Counted from the first letter of the stretch, positions 18,551-28,019 are shown. The stretch is DNA of 64,000 bases from Paracoccus aeridis (GCF_004923205.2 NZ_SELD02000004.1:62001-126000), one strand, 5' to 3'. Numbers and translations are program-made. Notes: a model not told the origin generated them from the sequence alone.

Positions 18551-19519
18551 ATGGCGGGCAGCGTTCACACGATCATCCTGAACTGGCGCACGGCCGAGAT
18601 GACGATCAGGTCGCTGGACTGCGCGGTCGCCGCGATGGACGGCATTCCGGGCATGATCACGGTCGTCGACAACGATTCCGGCGACGGCAGCTTCGAACGG
18701 ATCTCGGCTCATGTCGCGCAAGCCGGGCTGGCCCGGGCGCGGGTGGTCCAGTCGGGGCGCAACGGCGGCTTCGGCGCGGGCAACAACGTCGCCATGTTCG
18801 ACCCGCTGCCGGACGGCGGGGCGCCCGACTACGTCTACCTGCTCAACTCGGACGCGTTTCCCGAACCGGACGCGATCGGCGTGCTGCGCGACTATCTCGA
18901 CGCGCATCCGGCCGTAGGCATCGCCGGCAGCCGGATCGTGGGCGAGGACGGGGTGCTGCACGACACCGCCTTCCGCTTCCCCTCGGTCGCGAGCGAGTTC
19001 GAGGGACCGGCCCGCACGGGCCCGGTCACGAAGCTTCTGCGCCGCCACCTCGTGTCGCGGCCCGCGCCCGCGAACGCCGAACAGGTCGACTGGGTCGCGG
19101 GGGCGAGCATGATGATGCGCCGCACCATGCTGGACCGGATCGGCGGGTTCGACGAGACGTTCTTCCTGTATTTCGAGGAAACGGACCTCTGCCGCCGCGC
19201 CGCGCACGCGGGCTGGCCCACCCACTACGTCCCCAGCAGCGTGGTCGAGCACATCGGTTCGGTCTCGACGGGGATCAAGGAGATGAGCCAGCGTCCCGGC
19301 TACTGGTTCGATTCGCGCCAGCACTATTTCCGCAAGAACCTCGGCGCGGCGGGCGCGGTCGCGGCCAACCTCGCCCATCTCGGCGGCGGGTGGCTGTTCC
19401 TGCTGCGCGCCAAGCTGGAAGGGCGCGACGACCGCCCGTCCGGCGGGCTGCGCGCCGTGGCCAGCCGCGGCCTTGTCCCTCGCCGCGCGCGCGGCCCTGT
19501 CCCCCGACGCAAGAGATGA
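18551..19519 (+). CDS. Glycosyltransferase family 2 (rhamnosyltransferase-like)
   Basis: A 322-residue GT-A fold enzyme. N-terminal TIILNWRTAEMT, VVDNDSGDGS near residue 37, the gap NGGFGAGNN near 74, the DxD-like NSDAFPEPD near 98, and VAGASMMMRR...GGFDETFFLYFEETDLC near 180 are typical of the rhamnosyltransferase-like GT2 group. It sits between the PKS and NRPS genes: two bases after the PKS stop (or overlapping it if GTG 18545 is used), and overlapping the NRPS start by ATGA. Such tight coupling implies that sugar transfer belongs to the same pathway as the polyketide and peptide steps. Confidence 0.9.
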   Translation: MAGSVHTIILNWRTAEMTIRSLDCAVAAMDGIPGMITVVDNDSGDGSFERISAHVAQAGLARARVVQSGRNGGFGAGNNVAMFDPLPDGGAPDYVYLLNSDAFPEPDAIGVLRDYLDAHPAVGIAGSRIVGEDGVLHDTAFRFPSVASEFEGPARTGPVTKLLRRHLVSRPAPANAEQVDWVAGASMMMRRTMLDRIGGFDETFFLYFEETDLCRRAAHAGWPTHYVPSSVVEHIGSVSTGIKEMSQRPGYWFDSRQHYFRKNLGAAGAVAANLAHLGGGWLFLLRAKLEGRDDRPSGGLRAVASRGLVPRRARGPVPRRKR

Positions 19520-22500
19520 CCATGACGCCTCTCGACCTGCTGCTGATCGGCAACGAATCCCTGACCCGCGAATGCGGAGAGATCGCGCGCGCACGCGGCC
19601 ACCGCATCGCCGCCGTGGTGACGCGTCACGCGGGCACCGCCGCCTGGGCGCGCGAGGCGGGGATCCCGGTCCACGCGCCGCAGGCCTTGCGGGACGGATC
19701 GCTCGACGGGACGGCGGTCGACTGGGTGCTGAGCATCGCGAACCTGACCCTGGTGCCCGATGCGGTGCTGGCGCTGGCGCGCAAGGGCGCGGTCAACTTC
19801 CACGACGGCCCGCTGCCGCGTTACGCCGGACTGAACGCGCCGGCCTGGGCGCGGATGGCGGGCGAGACGCGGCACGGCATCACCTGGCACCGGATCGAGG
19901 GCGGGATCGACGAGGGTCGCATCCTGGTGCAGCGCGACTTCGCGATCGAGCCCGAGGATACCGCCCTGACGCTGAACGCAAAGGCGTGGGAGGCGGGGCA
20001 GGGCAGCTTCGCGGAACTGCTGGCGCTTCTGGAAGCCGACGCGCCCGGCACCGCGCAGGACCTGTCGCGGCGCACCTTGTTCGAGCGGGCGAAGCGTCCC
20101 GCCGCCGCCGGTCGGCTCGACTTCCACCGCCCGACGGCGGAACTGGTGGCGCTGGTCCGCGGGCTCGACCACGGGCCTTACGCGAACCCGCTGCTGACGC
20201 CGAAGATCGCGCTCGACGGGCGGGTGGTCGCCGTGGGCGCGGCCGAGGTTGCGCAGGGGCAGGGCGCACCCGGCACGATCCTGTCGCGCGACGGCCAGGC
20301 GATCGTCGTCGCGTGCGCGGACGGCGCGGTGCGGCTGGACGCGCTGGTCGCGGCGGACGGGCGCGACGGGCTGCCGTCGCTGTCGCCCGGCCGGGTGCTG
20401 CCGTCGCCCGCTGCGGCCGAGGCGCAGGCGCTGGATGCCGCGGTCGCCGGGGCGGTCACGCGCGAAGCCTTCTGGCGCAAGCGCCTGATCGGCATGACGC
20501 CTGCCGTGCTGGATGGGCAGCCCCATGACGGCCCGGCCGATCCGCAGGAAACCACCGTCACGCTGCCGCGTCCTGTCAGCGCCGACGAGGCGACCGCCCT
20601 GTTCGCGGCGGCGCTGGCGCGGGCGGCGGATCTCGACGCCCACGACCTCGCGCTGCTGCGTCCGGCGGCCGCGCCGGGCTACCTGTCCGACTGGGTGCCG
20701 CTGCACGTGGACGCGAGCGATCCGGGCGTGACGCTGGGCGCCCTGGCCGCTCAGGTCGCCGCGGCGCGGGCGCAGACCCAAGGCGAGGGCTGGCTTGCCG
20801 ACCTGCCCCTGCGGGTGCCCGAGCTTGCGGCGATGGCGCGCCCGCTTGCCGCCGTGGCGGCGCCGGGTGCAGCGGACGACGGGCGCGGGCTGACGCTGCA
20901 TCTGCCGGAAGGAACTGCCGACCGGCTGGTGCTGGGCTTCGATTCCGCCCGGCTTCCGGCGCAGACCGTGGCGGCCTTGGGCCAGCTGATGTCCAGGCTC
21001 GCCGCATCGGACGGCGCCCTGCGGGCGGCCGAGCTGGTGACCGGCGACGACCGCGCGCGGATCCTCGGTCCGTGGAACGACACCGCGCGCGAGGTCGAGC
21101 CGGTGACGATGCACGCCGCCTTCGCGCGGCAGGCGGCGCTGACGCCCGACGCGACCGCGCTGGTGTTCGAGGACCGCAAGCTCAGCTTCGCCGAACTCGA
21201 CGCGCGCGCCAACCGGATCGCGGGCGCGCTGGCCGGGCTGGGCGTCGGCCCCGACCAGCCGGTCGGGCTGTTCGCCGCGCGCGGGCCGGACCTGGTCGCG
21301 GGCGCGCTGGGGATCCTGAAGGCAGGCGGGGCCTATGTCCCGCTGGATCCCGCCTATCCGGCGGACCGGATCGCGCACTACATCTCGGACAGCGGCGCGG
21401 CGGTGATCCTGGCGGATGCGGACCTGACCGCGAGCCTGCCGGACCATCGCGCGCATGTGCTGACCTTCGACGATCCGTCCGTCCTGGCGCAGCCCGCGAC
21501 CCCGCCGCAGGACCGCGCGACGGGCGAAAACCTCGCCTACCTGATCTACACCTCCGGCTCGACCGGGACGCCCAAGGGGGTCATGGTCGAGCATCGCAAC
21601 GCCGCGAACTTCTTTGCCGGCATGGACGACCGGATCCCGCACAAGGCGGGCGATGTCTGGATGGCGGTGACGAGCCTGTCTTTCGACATCTCGGTGCTGG
21701 AAATCTTCTGGACGCTGTCGCGCGGACTGACCGTGGTGCTGGCGGGCGACGCGATGAAGGCGGCGGTCGGCGGCACCTCGGACGCGGCAGGCGCGGGCGC
21801 GGGCGCGATGGACTTCAGCCTGTTCTACTGGGGCAACGACGACGGGGCGGGGCCGCGCAAGTACGACCTGCTGCTGGACGGCGCGCGCTTCGCCGACGCC
21901 CATGGCTTCAAGGCGGTCTGGACGCCCGAACGCCACTTCCACGCCTTCGGCGGCCCCTATCCGAACCCGTCCGTGACCGGCGCGGCCGTCGCCGCCGTCA
22001 CGCGCAACCTGTCGGTCCGCGCGGGCAGCTGCGTGGCGCCCCTGCACCACCCGGCCCGGATCGCCGAGGAATGGGCCGTCATCGACAACCTGACGAACGG
22101 GCGCGCGGGCCTCGCCATCGCCTCGGGCTGGCAGCCGGACGACTTCGTGCTGCGCCCCGAAAACACGCCGCCCGCGAACAAGACGGCGATGTTCGTCGCG
22201 ATCGACCAGATCCGCCGCCTATGGCGCGGCGAGACGGTCGAGTTTCCGACCGCGAGCGGGGCGATGCACGGCGTCGTCACCCAGCCGCGCCCGGTGTCGA
22301 ACGAGGTGCCGATCTGGGTCACCGTCGCGGGCAGCCCGCAGACCTGGGCCGAGGCCGGCCGCCACGGCGCGAACGTCCTGACCCACCTCCTGGGGCAGAG
22401 CGTCGCCGACGTGAAGCAACGCATCACCGAATACCACGCGGCGCTGCGCGAGGCCGGGCACGACCCGGCGGACTTCTCGGTCACGCTGATGCTGCACACC

Positions 22501-24234
22501 TATCTCGCCGCCAGTCGCGACGAGGCGGAGGAGACTGCGCGCGGTCCGATGAAGGACTACCTGCGCGCGGCCGCGGGGCTGGTGAAGCAGTACGCCTGGG
22601 CCTTCCCCGCGTTCAAGAAACCGGCGGGCGTCACCGACGCGAACGCCATCGACCTGAGCGCGCTGTCCGACGACGAGATGGAGGGGATCCTCGATTTCGC
22701 CTTCCTGCGCTACTTCAACGACAGCGGGCTGTTCGGGACGGTGGACGACGCGCTGGCGCGGGTGGCCCAGATCCGCGAAATCGGCGTGACCGAGATTGCC
22801 TGCCTGATCGACTACGGCATCCCGACCACCACGGTACTGGACGGCCTGCGCCCGCTCGCCGAGGTGGTGGCGCGGGTGAATGCGGAAGCCGGGCCGGCGC
22901 GGGACGACTTTTCCATCGCCGCGCAGGTGCGGCGGCACAAGGTCACGCACCTGCAATGCACGCCCAGCATGGCGCGGCTGCTGGTCGCGGACCCGACCGC
23001 GGCGCGTGCCATCGGCGGCTTGCAGGTGCTGATGCTGGGCGGCGAGGCGCTGCCGCCCGCGCTGCTCGCCGAACTGCGCGACCTGACCCGTGCGCGCATC
23101 CTGAACATGTACGGCCCGACGGAAACGACGATCTGGTCCACCACCGCCGACCTTGCCGACGCGGGCGGGCGGGTGACGCTGGGCCGGCCGATCGCGAACA
23201 CGCGGCTCTACGTGCTGGACGAGGGCGGGCGGCTGATGCCTCCGGGCGTCGCGGGCGAGCTGTGGATCGGCGGCGCGGGGGTGGTGCGCGGCTACTGGAA
23301 CCGCCCCGACCTGACCGGCGCGGCGTTCCGGCCGGACCCGTTCTCGGGCGGCGATGCCCGGATGTACCGGACCGGCGACCTCGTCCGCTGGACGGAGGAT
23401 GGCGTACCGGAGTTCCTCGGCCGCGTCGACAGCCAGGTGAAGCTGCGCGGCCACCGGATCGAACTTGGCGAGATCGAGGCGCGGCTGGAAGCCCAGCCGG
23501 GCGTGCGCGAGGCGGTCGTGGTGGCCCGCACCGATGCCGCGGGCGGGGTTGCGCTGGTGGCGTTCGCGACAGGAGCGGGGGATCTTGACCCCGGGGCGCT
23601 GCGCGCCGCGCTGCGCGAGGTGCTGCCCGAGGTGATGGTGCCGTCGCGCGTCGTCGTGCTGCCGGAACTGCCGCTTACCCCGAACCGCAAGATCGACCGC
23701 AAGACGCTGGCGCGGATGGACCTGCCGGCTGCGGTGGCGAGCGTTCCGCGCGCCCCGGCGACCGCGCCGGCGTCGCAGGCGCCGGCATTGCAGGCGACGG
23801 GTGCCGCGGCCGCGAACGGGGCGGGGCTTGCGACCGACGCCGGCCAGCGCGACCCGGCCGCGTTCGAAGGTCAGGTCGGCGCGATCTGGGCGCGGACGCT
23901 GGGGCTCGACCGCGTCGGGCCGCGCGACAGCTTCTTCGCGCTTGGCGGACACTCGCTGCTGGCGGTGCAGGTGCACCGGGCGATGAAGGCCGAACTCGGC
24001 CTGCCGAGGCTGTCGATCACCGACATCTTCCGCTTCCCGGTGCTGGCGGACTTTGCCGCGCATGTCGGCGGCGCGTTGCCACCGAAGGCTGCGGCCCCCG
24101 CTTCGGCTCCGGCCGCCGCCGCGCCTGCCGCGCCGGCCGCCGCGGCACCGCAGGCGGCGCCGCCCGCCGCGCCGTCGCAGTCCGACGCGATGGCGCGCCG
24201 CCGCGCGCTGAGGCAGCAGGGACGGGAGCTGTAG
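19516..24234 (+). CDS. NRPS with formyltransferase-like start domain and luciferase-like monooxygenase inserted in the A domain
   Basis: A 1572-residue protein. Residues 1-290 resemble methionyl-tRNA formyltransferase (NFHDGPLPRYAG with His96). About 310-520 looks like a shrunken condensation domain with no HHxxxDG. The adenylation domain begins near 530 (YTSGSTGTPKG at about 678; SFDISVLE near 720). At 765-1125 it is interrupted by a MupA/Atu3671-type FMN monooxygenase domain (FSLFYWGNDD, WTPERHFHAFGG, LAIASGWQPDD). It then resumes (LMLGGEALPP, MYGPTETT at 1197, YRTGDLV near 1284, NRKIDRK near 1390). The PCP carries GGHS (Ser1480), followed by an Ala/Pro-rich tail and no thioesterase. Formylation or acyl start, amino-acid loading and N- or C-oxidation are plausible activities; the substrate is not readable by eye. 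Confidence 0.92.
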   Translation: MTMTPLDLLLIGNESLTRECGEIARARGHRIAAVVTRHAGTAAWAREAGIPVHAPQALRDGSLDGTAVDWVLSIANLTLVPDAVLALARKGAVNFHDGPLPRYAGLNAPAWARMAGETRHGITWHRIEGGIDEGRILVQRDFAIEPEDTALTLNAKAWEAGQGSFAELLALLEADAPGTAQDLSRRTLFERAKRPAAAGRLDFHRPTAELVALVRGLDHGPYANPLLTPKIALDGRVVAVGAAEVAQGQGAPGTILSRDGQAIVVACADGAVRLDALVAADGRDGLPSLSPGRVLPSPAAAEAQALDAAVAGAVTREAFWRKRLIGMTPAVLDGQPHDGPADPQETTVTLPRPVSADEATALFAAALARAADLDAHDLALLRPAAAPGYLSDWVPLHVDASDPGVTLGALAAQVAAARAQTQGEGWLADLPLRVPELAAMARPLAAVAAPGAADDGRGLTLHLPEGTADRLVLGFDSARLPAQTVAALGQLMSRLAASDGALRAAELVTGDDRARILGPWNDTAREVEPVTMHAAFARQAALTPDATALVFEDRKLSFAELDARANRIAGALAGLGVGPDQPVGLFAARGPDLVAGALGILKAGGAYVPLDPAYPADRIAHYISDSGAAVILADADLTASLPDHRAHVLTFDDPSVLAQPATPPQDRATGENLAYLIYTSGSTGTPKGVMVEHRNAANFFAGMDDRIPHKAGDVWMAVTSLSFDISVLEIFWTLSRGLTVVLAGDAMKAAVGGTSDAAGAGAGAMDFSLFYWGNDDGAGPRKYDLLLDGARFADAHGFKAVWTPERHFHAFGGPYPNPSVTGAAVAAVTRNLSVRAGSCVAPLHHPARIAEEWAVIDNLTNGRAGLAIASGWQPDDFVLRPENTPPANKTAMFVAIDQIRRLWRGETVEFPTASGAMHGVVTQPRPVSNEVPIWVTVAGSPQTWAEAGRHGANVLTHLLGQSVADVKQRITEYHAALREAGHDPADFSVTLMLHTYLAASRDEAEETARGPMKDYLRAAAGLVKQYAWAFPAFKKPAGVTDANAIDLSALSDDEMEGILDFAFLRYFNDSGLFGTVDDALARVAQIREIGVTEIACLIDYGIPTTTVLDGLRPLAEVVARVNAEAGPARDDFSIAAQVRRHKVTHLQCTPSMARLLVADPTAARAIGGLQVLMLGGEALPPALLAELRDLTRARILNMYGPTETTIWSTTADLADAGGRVTLGRPIANTRLYVLDEGGRLMPPGVAGELWIGGAGVVRGYWNRPDLTGAAFRPDPFSGGDARMYRTGDLVRWTEDGVPEFLGRVDSQVKLRGHRIELGEIEARLEAQPGVREAVVVARTDAAGGVALVAFATGAGDLDPGALRAALREVLPEVMVPSRVVVLPELPLTPNRKIDRKTLARMDLPAAVASVPRAPATAPASQAPALQATGAAAANGAGLATDAGQRDPAAFEGQVGAIWARTLGLDRVGPRDSFFALGGHSLLAVQVHRAMKAELGLPRLSITDIFRFPVLADFAAHVGGALPPKAAAPASAPAAAAPAAPAAAAPQAAPPAAPSQSDAMARRRALRQQGREL

Positions 24235-24283
24235 GCGCGCGGACCGGCGCCGACGTCTTGCCCCGCCGTCCTGGCTCCCGCGA

Positions 24284-25513
24284 TCAGGCCCCCGCCTGCC
24301 CGCAGGCGGCGGTGAAAAGGCGAGCGAGCTTCCCGGCCTCTGCCGCGACGTCGTGCTGCGCCAGCACGCGCTCTCGTCCCCGCAGGCCCATCGCCGCCAG
24401 GTCCTTCACCGGCGTTTCAGCCACGGCCACCATCGCCCGGGACAGATCGGTTTCGTCCCCTGCGGGCACCAGCCATCCGGTCTCGCCGGGCGTCACCAGT
24501 TCGGGCACCCCCGCGATCGCGGTGGCCAGCGCGGGGCGGCCCTGCGCCATTGCCTCCATCACCACCATCGGCAGGCCCTCGGCAAAGCTGGGCAGGACCA
24601 GCGCGTGGCTGGCGGCCAGCTGCGCGCGCACCCCCGCCTCGTCCAGCCAGCCCGTCAGAGTGACGTGGCCCCGAAGGCCCCGAGCCGCGATCAGCCCCTC
24701 GATCTCGGGCCGCAACTCCCCGTCGCCCACCAGCGTGAGGTGGATGTCGGCCCGCTGACGCGCCGCGGCGAGTGCGGGCAGCAGGGCGAGGTGCCCCTTC
24801 TGCTCGGCAAAGCGGCCGATCGCGACCAGCCGCAGCGGTCCCGCAGGCGGCCCCATGTCGGGCATCGGCGGCGGGTCGGGAAAGCGCGCGGGCTCGATCC
24901 CGCAGCGGACCACGTGGATCCTGTCCCAATGGCGGTGATCGACCCAGCGGCACAGCTGGCTGCGGCCGTAATGGCTGATCGCCACGGCAAAGCGCGCATC
25001 CGCCAGCTTGTCGCCCAGGCGAAGGGCGCGGGGGGCGTCGAACTCCTCGGGGCCGTGCGCGGTGAAGCTGTAGCCGATCCCGGCAAGGCGGGCGGCGTAG
25101 CGGGCCACGTCGGTCGAGTTCGTGCCGAAATGCGCGTGCAGATGTCGGATACCCAGTTCGCGCGCGCGTTCCGCGACGCGGCCCGCCTCGGCCAGGTAGG
25201 CGGCATGGCGGGGACCGCCCGCCCGAGCCGCCGCCAGCACGGCGCGGGCGGCGCCCGGCGCCCGGGCCGCGGCGCGAGCGAAGCTGCGCCCCAGCGTTGC
25301 GGCGCCGGCTTCAAGGACATGCTCGGTCCGCGCGTGTTCCGCGATGTCGTCTGGATCGACCAGCGCGCCCGGGTCGCCGCGCATGGCGAAGCGGTGGATG
25401 GTCCAGCCTGCCGTCTCCAGCGCGCGGATCTCGCGGCGGATGAAGCTGTGCGAGGGACGGGGATAGGTGTTGACGACGTATCCGATCGCGGGAGGGTCGC
25501 GGAAAGTCATCAT
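24284..25513 (-). CDS. Glycosyltransferase family 4 (colanic-acid type)
   Basis: A 409-residue GT4 enzyme. It begins IGYVVNTYPRPSHSFIRREI, the N-terminal signature of the WcaL/AmsK-like branch. It has HLHAHFGTNSTDVA near residue 124, FTAHGPEEFDA near 148, LRLVAIGRFAEQKG near 226 and the nucleotide-sugar block PSFAEGLPMVVMEAMAQGRP near 302. ATG codons at 25513 and 25510 both follow GAGG; the second has better spacing. It is convergent with the NRPS gene (50 bases apart) and divergent from the flippase gene. It likely adds a sugar to the lipid-linked glycan. Confidence 0.9.
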   Translation of the reverse strand: MMTFRDPPAIGYVVNTYPRPSHSFIRREIRALETAGWTIHRFAMRGDPGALVDPDDIAEHARTEHVLEAGAATLGRSFARAAARAPGAARAVLAAARAGGPRHAAYLAEAGRVAERARELGIRHLHAHFGTNSTDVARYAARLAGIGYSFTAHGPEEFDAPRALRLGDKLADARFAVAISHYGRSQLCRWVDHRHWDRIHVVRCGIEPARFPDPPPMPDMGPPAGPLRLVAIGRFAEQKGHLALLPALAAARQRADIHLTLVGDGELRPEIEGLIAARGLRGHVTLTGWLDEAGVRAQLAASHALVLPSFAEGLPMVVMEAMAQGRPALATAIAGVPELVTPGETGWLVPAGDETDLSRAMVAVAETPVKDLAAMGLRGRERVLAQHDVAAEAGKLARLFTAACGQAGA

Positions 25514-25614
25514 CGCCTCGGACTTAGGTTTTTTCAGGTTGGCGTCCGGCTCGCGAAATGTCCATACAGGTGCAGCTTCTCCTCGCCACGACGCAGACTT
25601 GAAGGCTCGCCCCG

Positions 25615-26946
25615 GTGATTTCCCGCATGTTCACGTTCTGGCGCCGGGACAGCCTTGGCGGCCGCGCGCTGCGAAGCTCGACCTGGACGACGATGGGCTA
25701 TGTCGGCACGCAGGCGATGCGGCTCGCATCGAACCTGGTGCTGACCCGCCTGCTGATGCCCGAGGCGTTCGGCACCATGGCGCTCGTCAACGCGCTGGTC
25801 ATGGGGCTGATGATGTTCAGCGACATGGGCACCGGCCCCGCGATCCAGAAGAGCAGGCACGGCGACGAGCCCGAGTTCCTCGACACGGTGTGGAGCGTGC
25901 AGGCGCTCCGCGGCGTCGTGCTGTGGGTGTTCGCCGCCCTGATCGCGTGGCCGGTCGCCCGGTTCTACGGCGAGCCGATCTTCGCGCAGGTGTTCCCCGT
26001 GGCCGCGCTGTCGCTGGTCGTGGGCGGGCTGATGCCCACGCGCATGGACACGGCGATGCGACACCTGCTGGTCGGGCGGCTGACGATGCTGGAGCTGCTG
26101 ACGCAGCTTGTGGCGATCGTCATCACCGTGGTGCTGGCAGCGTGGATGCAATCGGTCTGGGCGCTGGTGATCGGCGGGGTGATCGGCACCGCCGTGAGCG
26201 TGCTGGTGATCCACCTGGGCATGCCTGGCCACCGCAACCGCTTCCGCATCGCGCCGGGGCCGATGGCCGAGCTGATGAGCTTCGGCCGCTGGATCTTCCT
26301 CAGCACGATCGCGGGCTTCCTGATCTTCCAGGGCGACCGGCTGGTGCTCGGGCGGTACCTGACGCTGCAGGATCTGGGGATCTACAACATCGCCTATTTC
26401 CTGGGCAGCGTGCCCTCGCTGCTGGGCGCGGCGATCGCGGGGCGCCTGTTCATCCCGCTTTACCGCGACGTCCTGCCCGGCGGCGAGCCGCAGAACGCGG
26501 GCCAGATCGCACGCGTCCGGCTGCGGCTGAACCTGTTCCTGATCATGGCGGTCGCGATGCTGGCGCTCGGGGGGCCGTGGCTCGTGCGCGTGCTCTACGA
26601 TCCCCGCTACGAGATGGCCGGGCACCTGGTGATGATGATCGCGCTCATCCAGATCCCGGCGCTCGTGACGCTGGGCTACGAGGCGGTGCCGCTGGCGCGT
26701 GGTGATTCGCGGCGGCTGTTCATGGTGCAGGCGACGCGTGCAGTGGTCTATGTCCTGTGCCTGCTGGTCGGCGCGCACAACTGGGGGCTCTACGGGGCGC
26801 TGGGCGGGCAGGCGACGGCAGGGGTGATTCTTTACCCCGTGACCGTTGCCGTGGCGCGACACTATCAAGCCTGGTCGCCGAGGACGGACCTGGTTCTGGC
26901 CGGCGCGGGGGCGTTGGTCGTGGCGCTCGCATGGGCCGTTCACTGA
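25615..26946 (+). CDS. Wzx/MOP-type oligosaccharide flippase
   Basis: A 443-residue polytopic membrane protein with about twelve hydrophobic segments. The N-terminus reads STWTTMGYVGTQAMRLASN followed by LVLTRLLMPEAFG, the conserved start of the polysaccharide-transporter (RfbX/Wzx, ExoT-like) family. A mid-protein segment, GDRLVLGRYLTLQDLGIYNIA, is also typical. It moves undecaprenyl-linked glycans across the inner membrane. GTG at 25615 with GAAGG nine bases upstream is taken as the start; ATG at 25627 is an alternative. It is the only flippase in the locus, so a glycan-linked polyketide/peptide would have to use it or a transporter elsewhere. Confidence 0.88.
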   Translation: MISRMFTFWRRDSLGGRALRSSTWTTMGYVGTQAMRLASNLVLTRLLMPEAFGTMALVNALVMGLMMFSDMGTGPAIQKSRHGDEPEFLDTVWSVQALRGVVLWVFAALIAWPVARFYGEPIFAQVFPVAALSLVVGGLMPTRMDTAMRHLLVGRLTMLELLTQLVAIVITVVLAAWMQSVWALVIGGVIGTAVSVLVIHLGMPGHRNRFRIAPGPMAELMSFGRWIFLSTIAGFLIFQGDRLVLGRYLTLQDLGIYNIAYFLGSVPSLLGAAIAGRLFIPLYRDVLPGGEPQNAGQIARVRLRLNLFLIMAVAMLALGGPWLVRVLYDPRYEMAGHLVMMIALIQIPALVTLGYEAVPLARGDSRRLFMVQATRAVVYVLCLLVGAHNWGLYGALGGQATAGVILYPVTVAVARHYQAWSPRTDLVLAGAGALVVALAWAVH

Positions 26947-27030
26947 GGCAGGGCTGGCCGGGGCCGAAGTCGTCGGCGCGATTCCGTCGCTGTCGGCAAT
27001 GGTTCGCGCATGGCACGATGTGGTGCTTTG

Positions 27031-27045
27031 TTAACCTATCATTTA
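27031..27045. promoter_or_regulatory. Near-match CtrA box (TTAA-N7-TTTA)
   Basis: In the AT-richer gap after the flippase gene the sequence reads TTAACCTATCATTTA, one base off the alphaproteobacterial CtrA consensus TTAA-N7-TTAA. It lies 60 bases before the small membrane protein candidate at 27105. It is noted because a perfect site occurs 1.15 kb away. Confidence 0.3.
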
Positions 27046-27104
27046 CTGTTGATCGGGCATAACCTTGACCTCAAGGAAAACTCCTGATCCGGGGCTCGAC
27101 ACCA

Positions 27105-27533
27105 GTGAATGCACCATGGCTACTTTTCCCAGTGGCCGCAGCCGCGACCGCGGCTGCGACCGTGGGCTGGTACTCCGGGTTCTGGTGGGGTGCGGCGGCC
27201 TATGTCGGCGTGGGCGCCGTGGTGCTGGTCGCGATGGGCGTGATCAGGGCGCTGTGGCATGACATGGACGGAAGCCCGGGGCCGTCCTTCACGAACGGCC
27301 CCGGGCATGATGTCAGGGACAAGCCTGTCAGGCGGTCAGATACCCGTGCCCCGCATGACCACCGTGGCCGTCTGCCGGATGGTCTGCAGGTCGGTCGCCA
27401 GCGAAAGAACGCGGTTGTATTCGGCATCGTAACCGGCGCGGGCGGCAAAGGTCGTGCCGTTCCGCTCGGACACCTGCCACAGCCCGGTCAGGCCCGGTTT
27501 CAGCAGGAAGTAGTCGGTTCCTGGATACATTGA
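27105..27533 (+). CDS. Candidate small membrane protein (uncertain)
   Basis: A GTG-started frame of 142 codons. Residues 1-52 look real: two hydrophobic stretches (LLFPVAAAATAAATVGWY and [19 protein letters not shown]) with Trp/Tyr at the interfaces. After residue 55 the frame passes through a strong hairpin (27274-27306) and then runs about 200 bases antisense to the exoY-like gene, where composition no longer looks protein-like. Either a short membrane protein with a poorly conserved tail, or chance. No family is recognised. Confidence 0.3.
   Translation: MNAPWLLFPVAAAATAAATVGWYSGFWWGAAAYVGVGAVVLVAMGVIRALWHDMDGSPGPSFTNGPGHDVRDKPVRRSDTRAPHDHRGRLPDGLQVGRQRKNAVVFGIVTGAGGKGRAVPLGHLPQPGQARFQQEVVGSWIH
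27274..27306 (-). terminator. Strong hairpin downstream of the exoY-like gene
   Basis: A perfect 12-bp stem (GCCCGGGGCCGT / ACGGCCCCGGGC) with a 9-base loop, starting 30 bases past the stop of the leftward sugar transferase gene. On that strand it is followed by TTCCG rather than a long T-run, so it is an imperfect intrinsic terminator or an mRNA 3'-end stabiliser. Confidence 0.55.
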
Positions 27534-28019
27534 CTGCTGTTCGACCATCATGGGACGCGGGCCGACCAGGCTCATGTCGCCATTCAGGACGTTGAACAGC
27601 TGCGGCAGCTCGTCCAGCGAGCTGCGGCGCAGGAACCGCCCAAACGCCGTGATCCGGGGATCGTGGCGCAGCTTCTGCGTTTCCGCCCACTCGATCCGCG
27701 CCTGTTCGTTGCGGGCCAGGTGACTGGCCAGCCGCGCATCCGCGTCGGGAACCATGCTGCGAAGCTTCCACAGCCGGAAGATCCGGCCGCCGAGTCCCAC
27801 CCGTTTCTGGACGTAGAAGGGGTTCGAGCCGTCGCAGCACACGATCGCCGCCAGGATGGCGACGACCAGCAGCACGAAGGGGGCGGCGAGCAGGACGAGC
27901 GTCACGTCCAGAACGCGCTTACCCGAGCGCCGATACAGACCTGTCCACGCCCCGGTTTCCCCGGCAGTGCCGTGGCGACGCGACGCGGATGAAGCATGCA
28001 GGTCTACTTGACTCATCAT
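27336..28019 (-). CDS. Undecaprenyl-phosphate sugar phosphotransferase (ExoY-like)
   Basis: A 227-residue monotopic membrane enzyme of the bacterial sugar transferase family, which starts glycan synthesis by moving a sugar-1-phosphate to undecaprenyl phosphate. The block begins KRVLDVTLVLL (membrane re-entrant helix, residues 33-60), then KRVGLGGRIFRLWKLRSM near 71, DPRITAFGRFLRRSSLDELPQ near 121, and NGDMSLVGPRP near 146. It has only the catalytic C-terminal domain, like ExoY, not the long WbaP form. It is probably the committed step of the locus. The divergent region upstream (28.0-28.2 kb) is unusually AT-rich and carries likely regulatory sites. Confidence 0.93.
   Translation of the reverse strand: MMSQVDLHASSASRRHGTAGETGAWTGLYRRSGKRVLDVTLVLLAAPFVLLVVAILAAIVCCDGSNPFYVQKRVGLGGRIFRLWKLRSMVPDADARLASHLARNEQARIEWAETQKLRHDPRITAFGRFLRRSSLDELPQLFNVLNGDMSLVGPRPMMVEQQSMYPGTDYFLLKPGLTGLWQVSERNGTTFAARAGYDAEYNRVLSLATDLQTIRQTATVVMRGTGI

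Noticed and set aside
19324..22050. A 908-codon minus-strand frame across the start of the NRPS
   Set aside because: Antisense shadow of the formyltransferase and A-domain region with Arg/Gln/Asp-rich composition.
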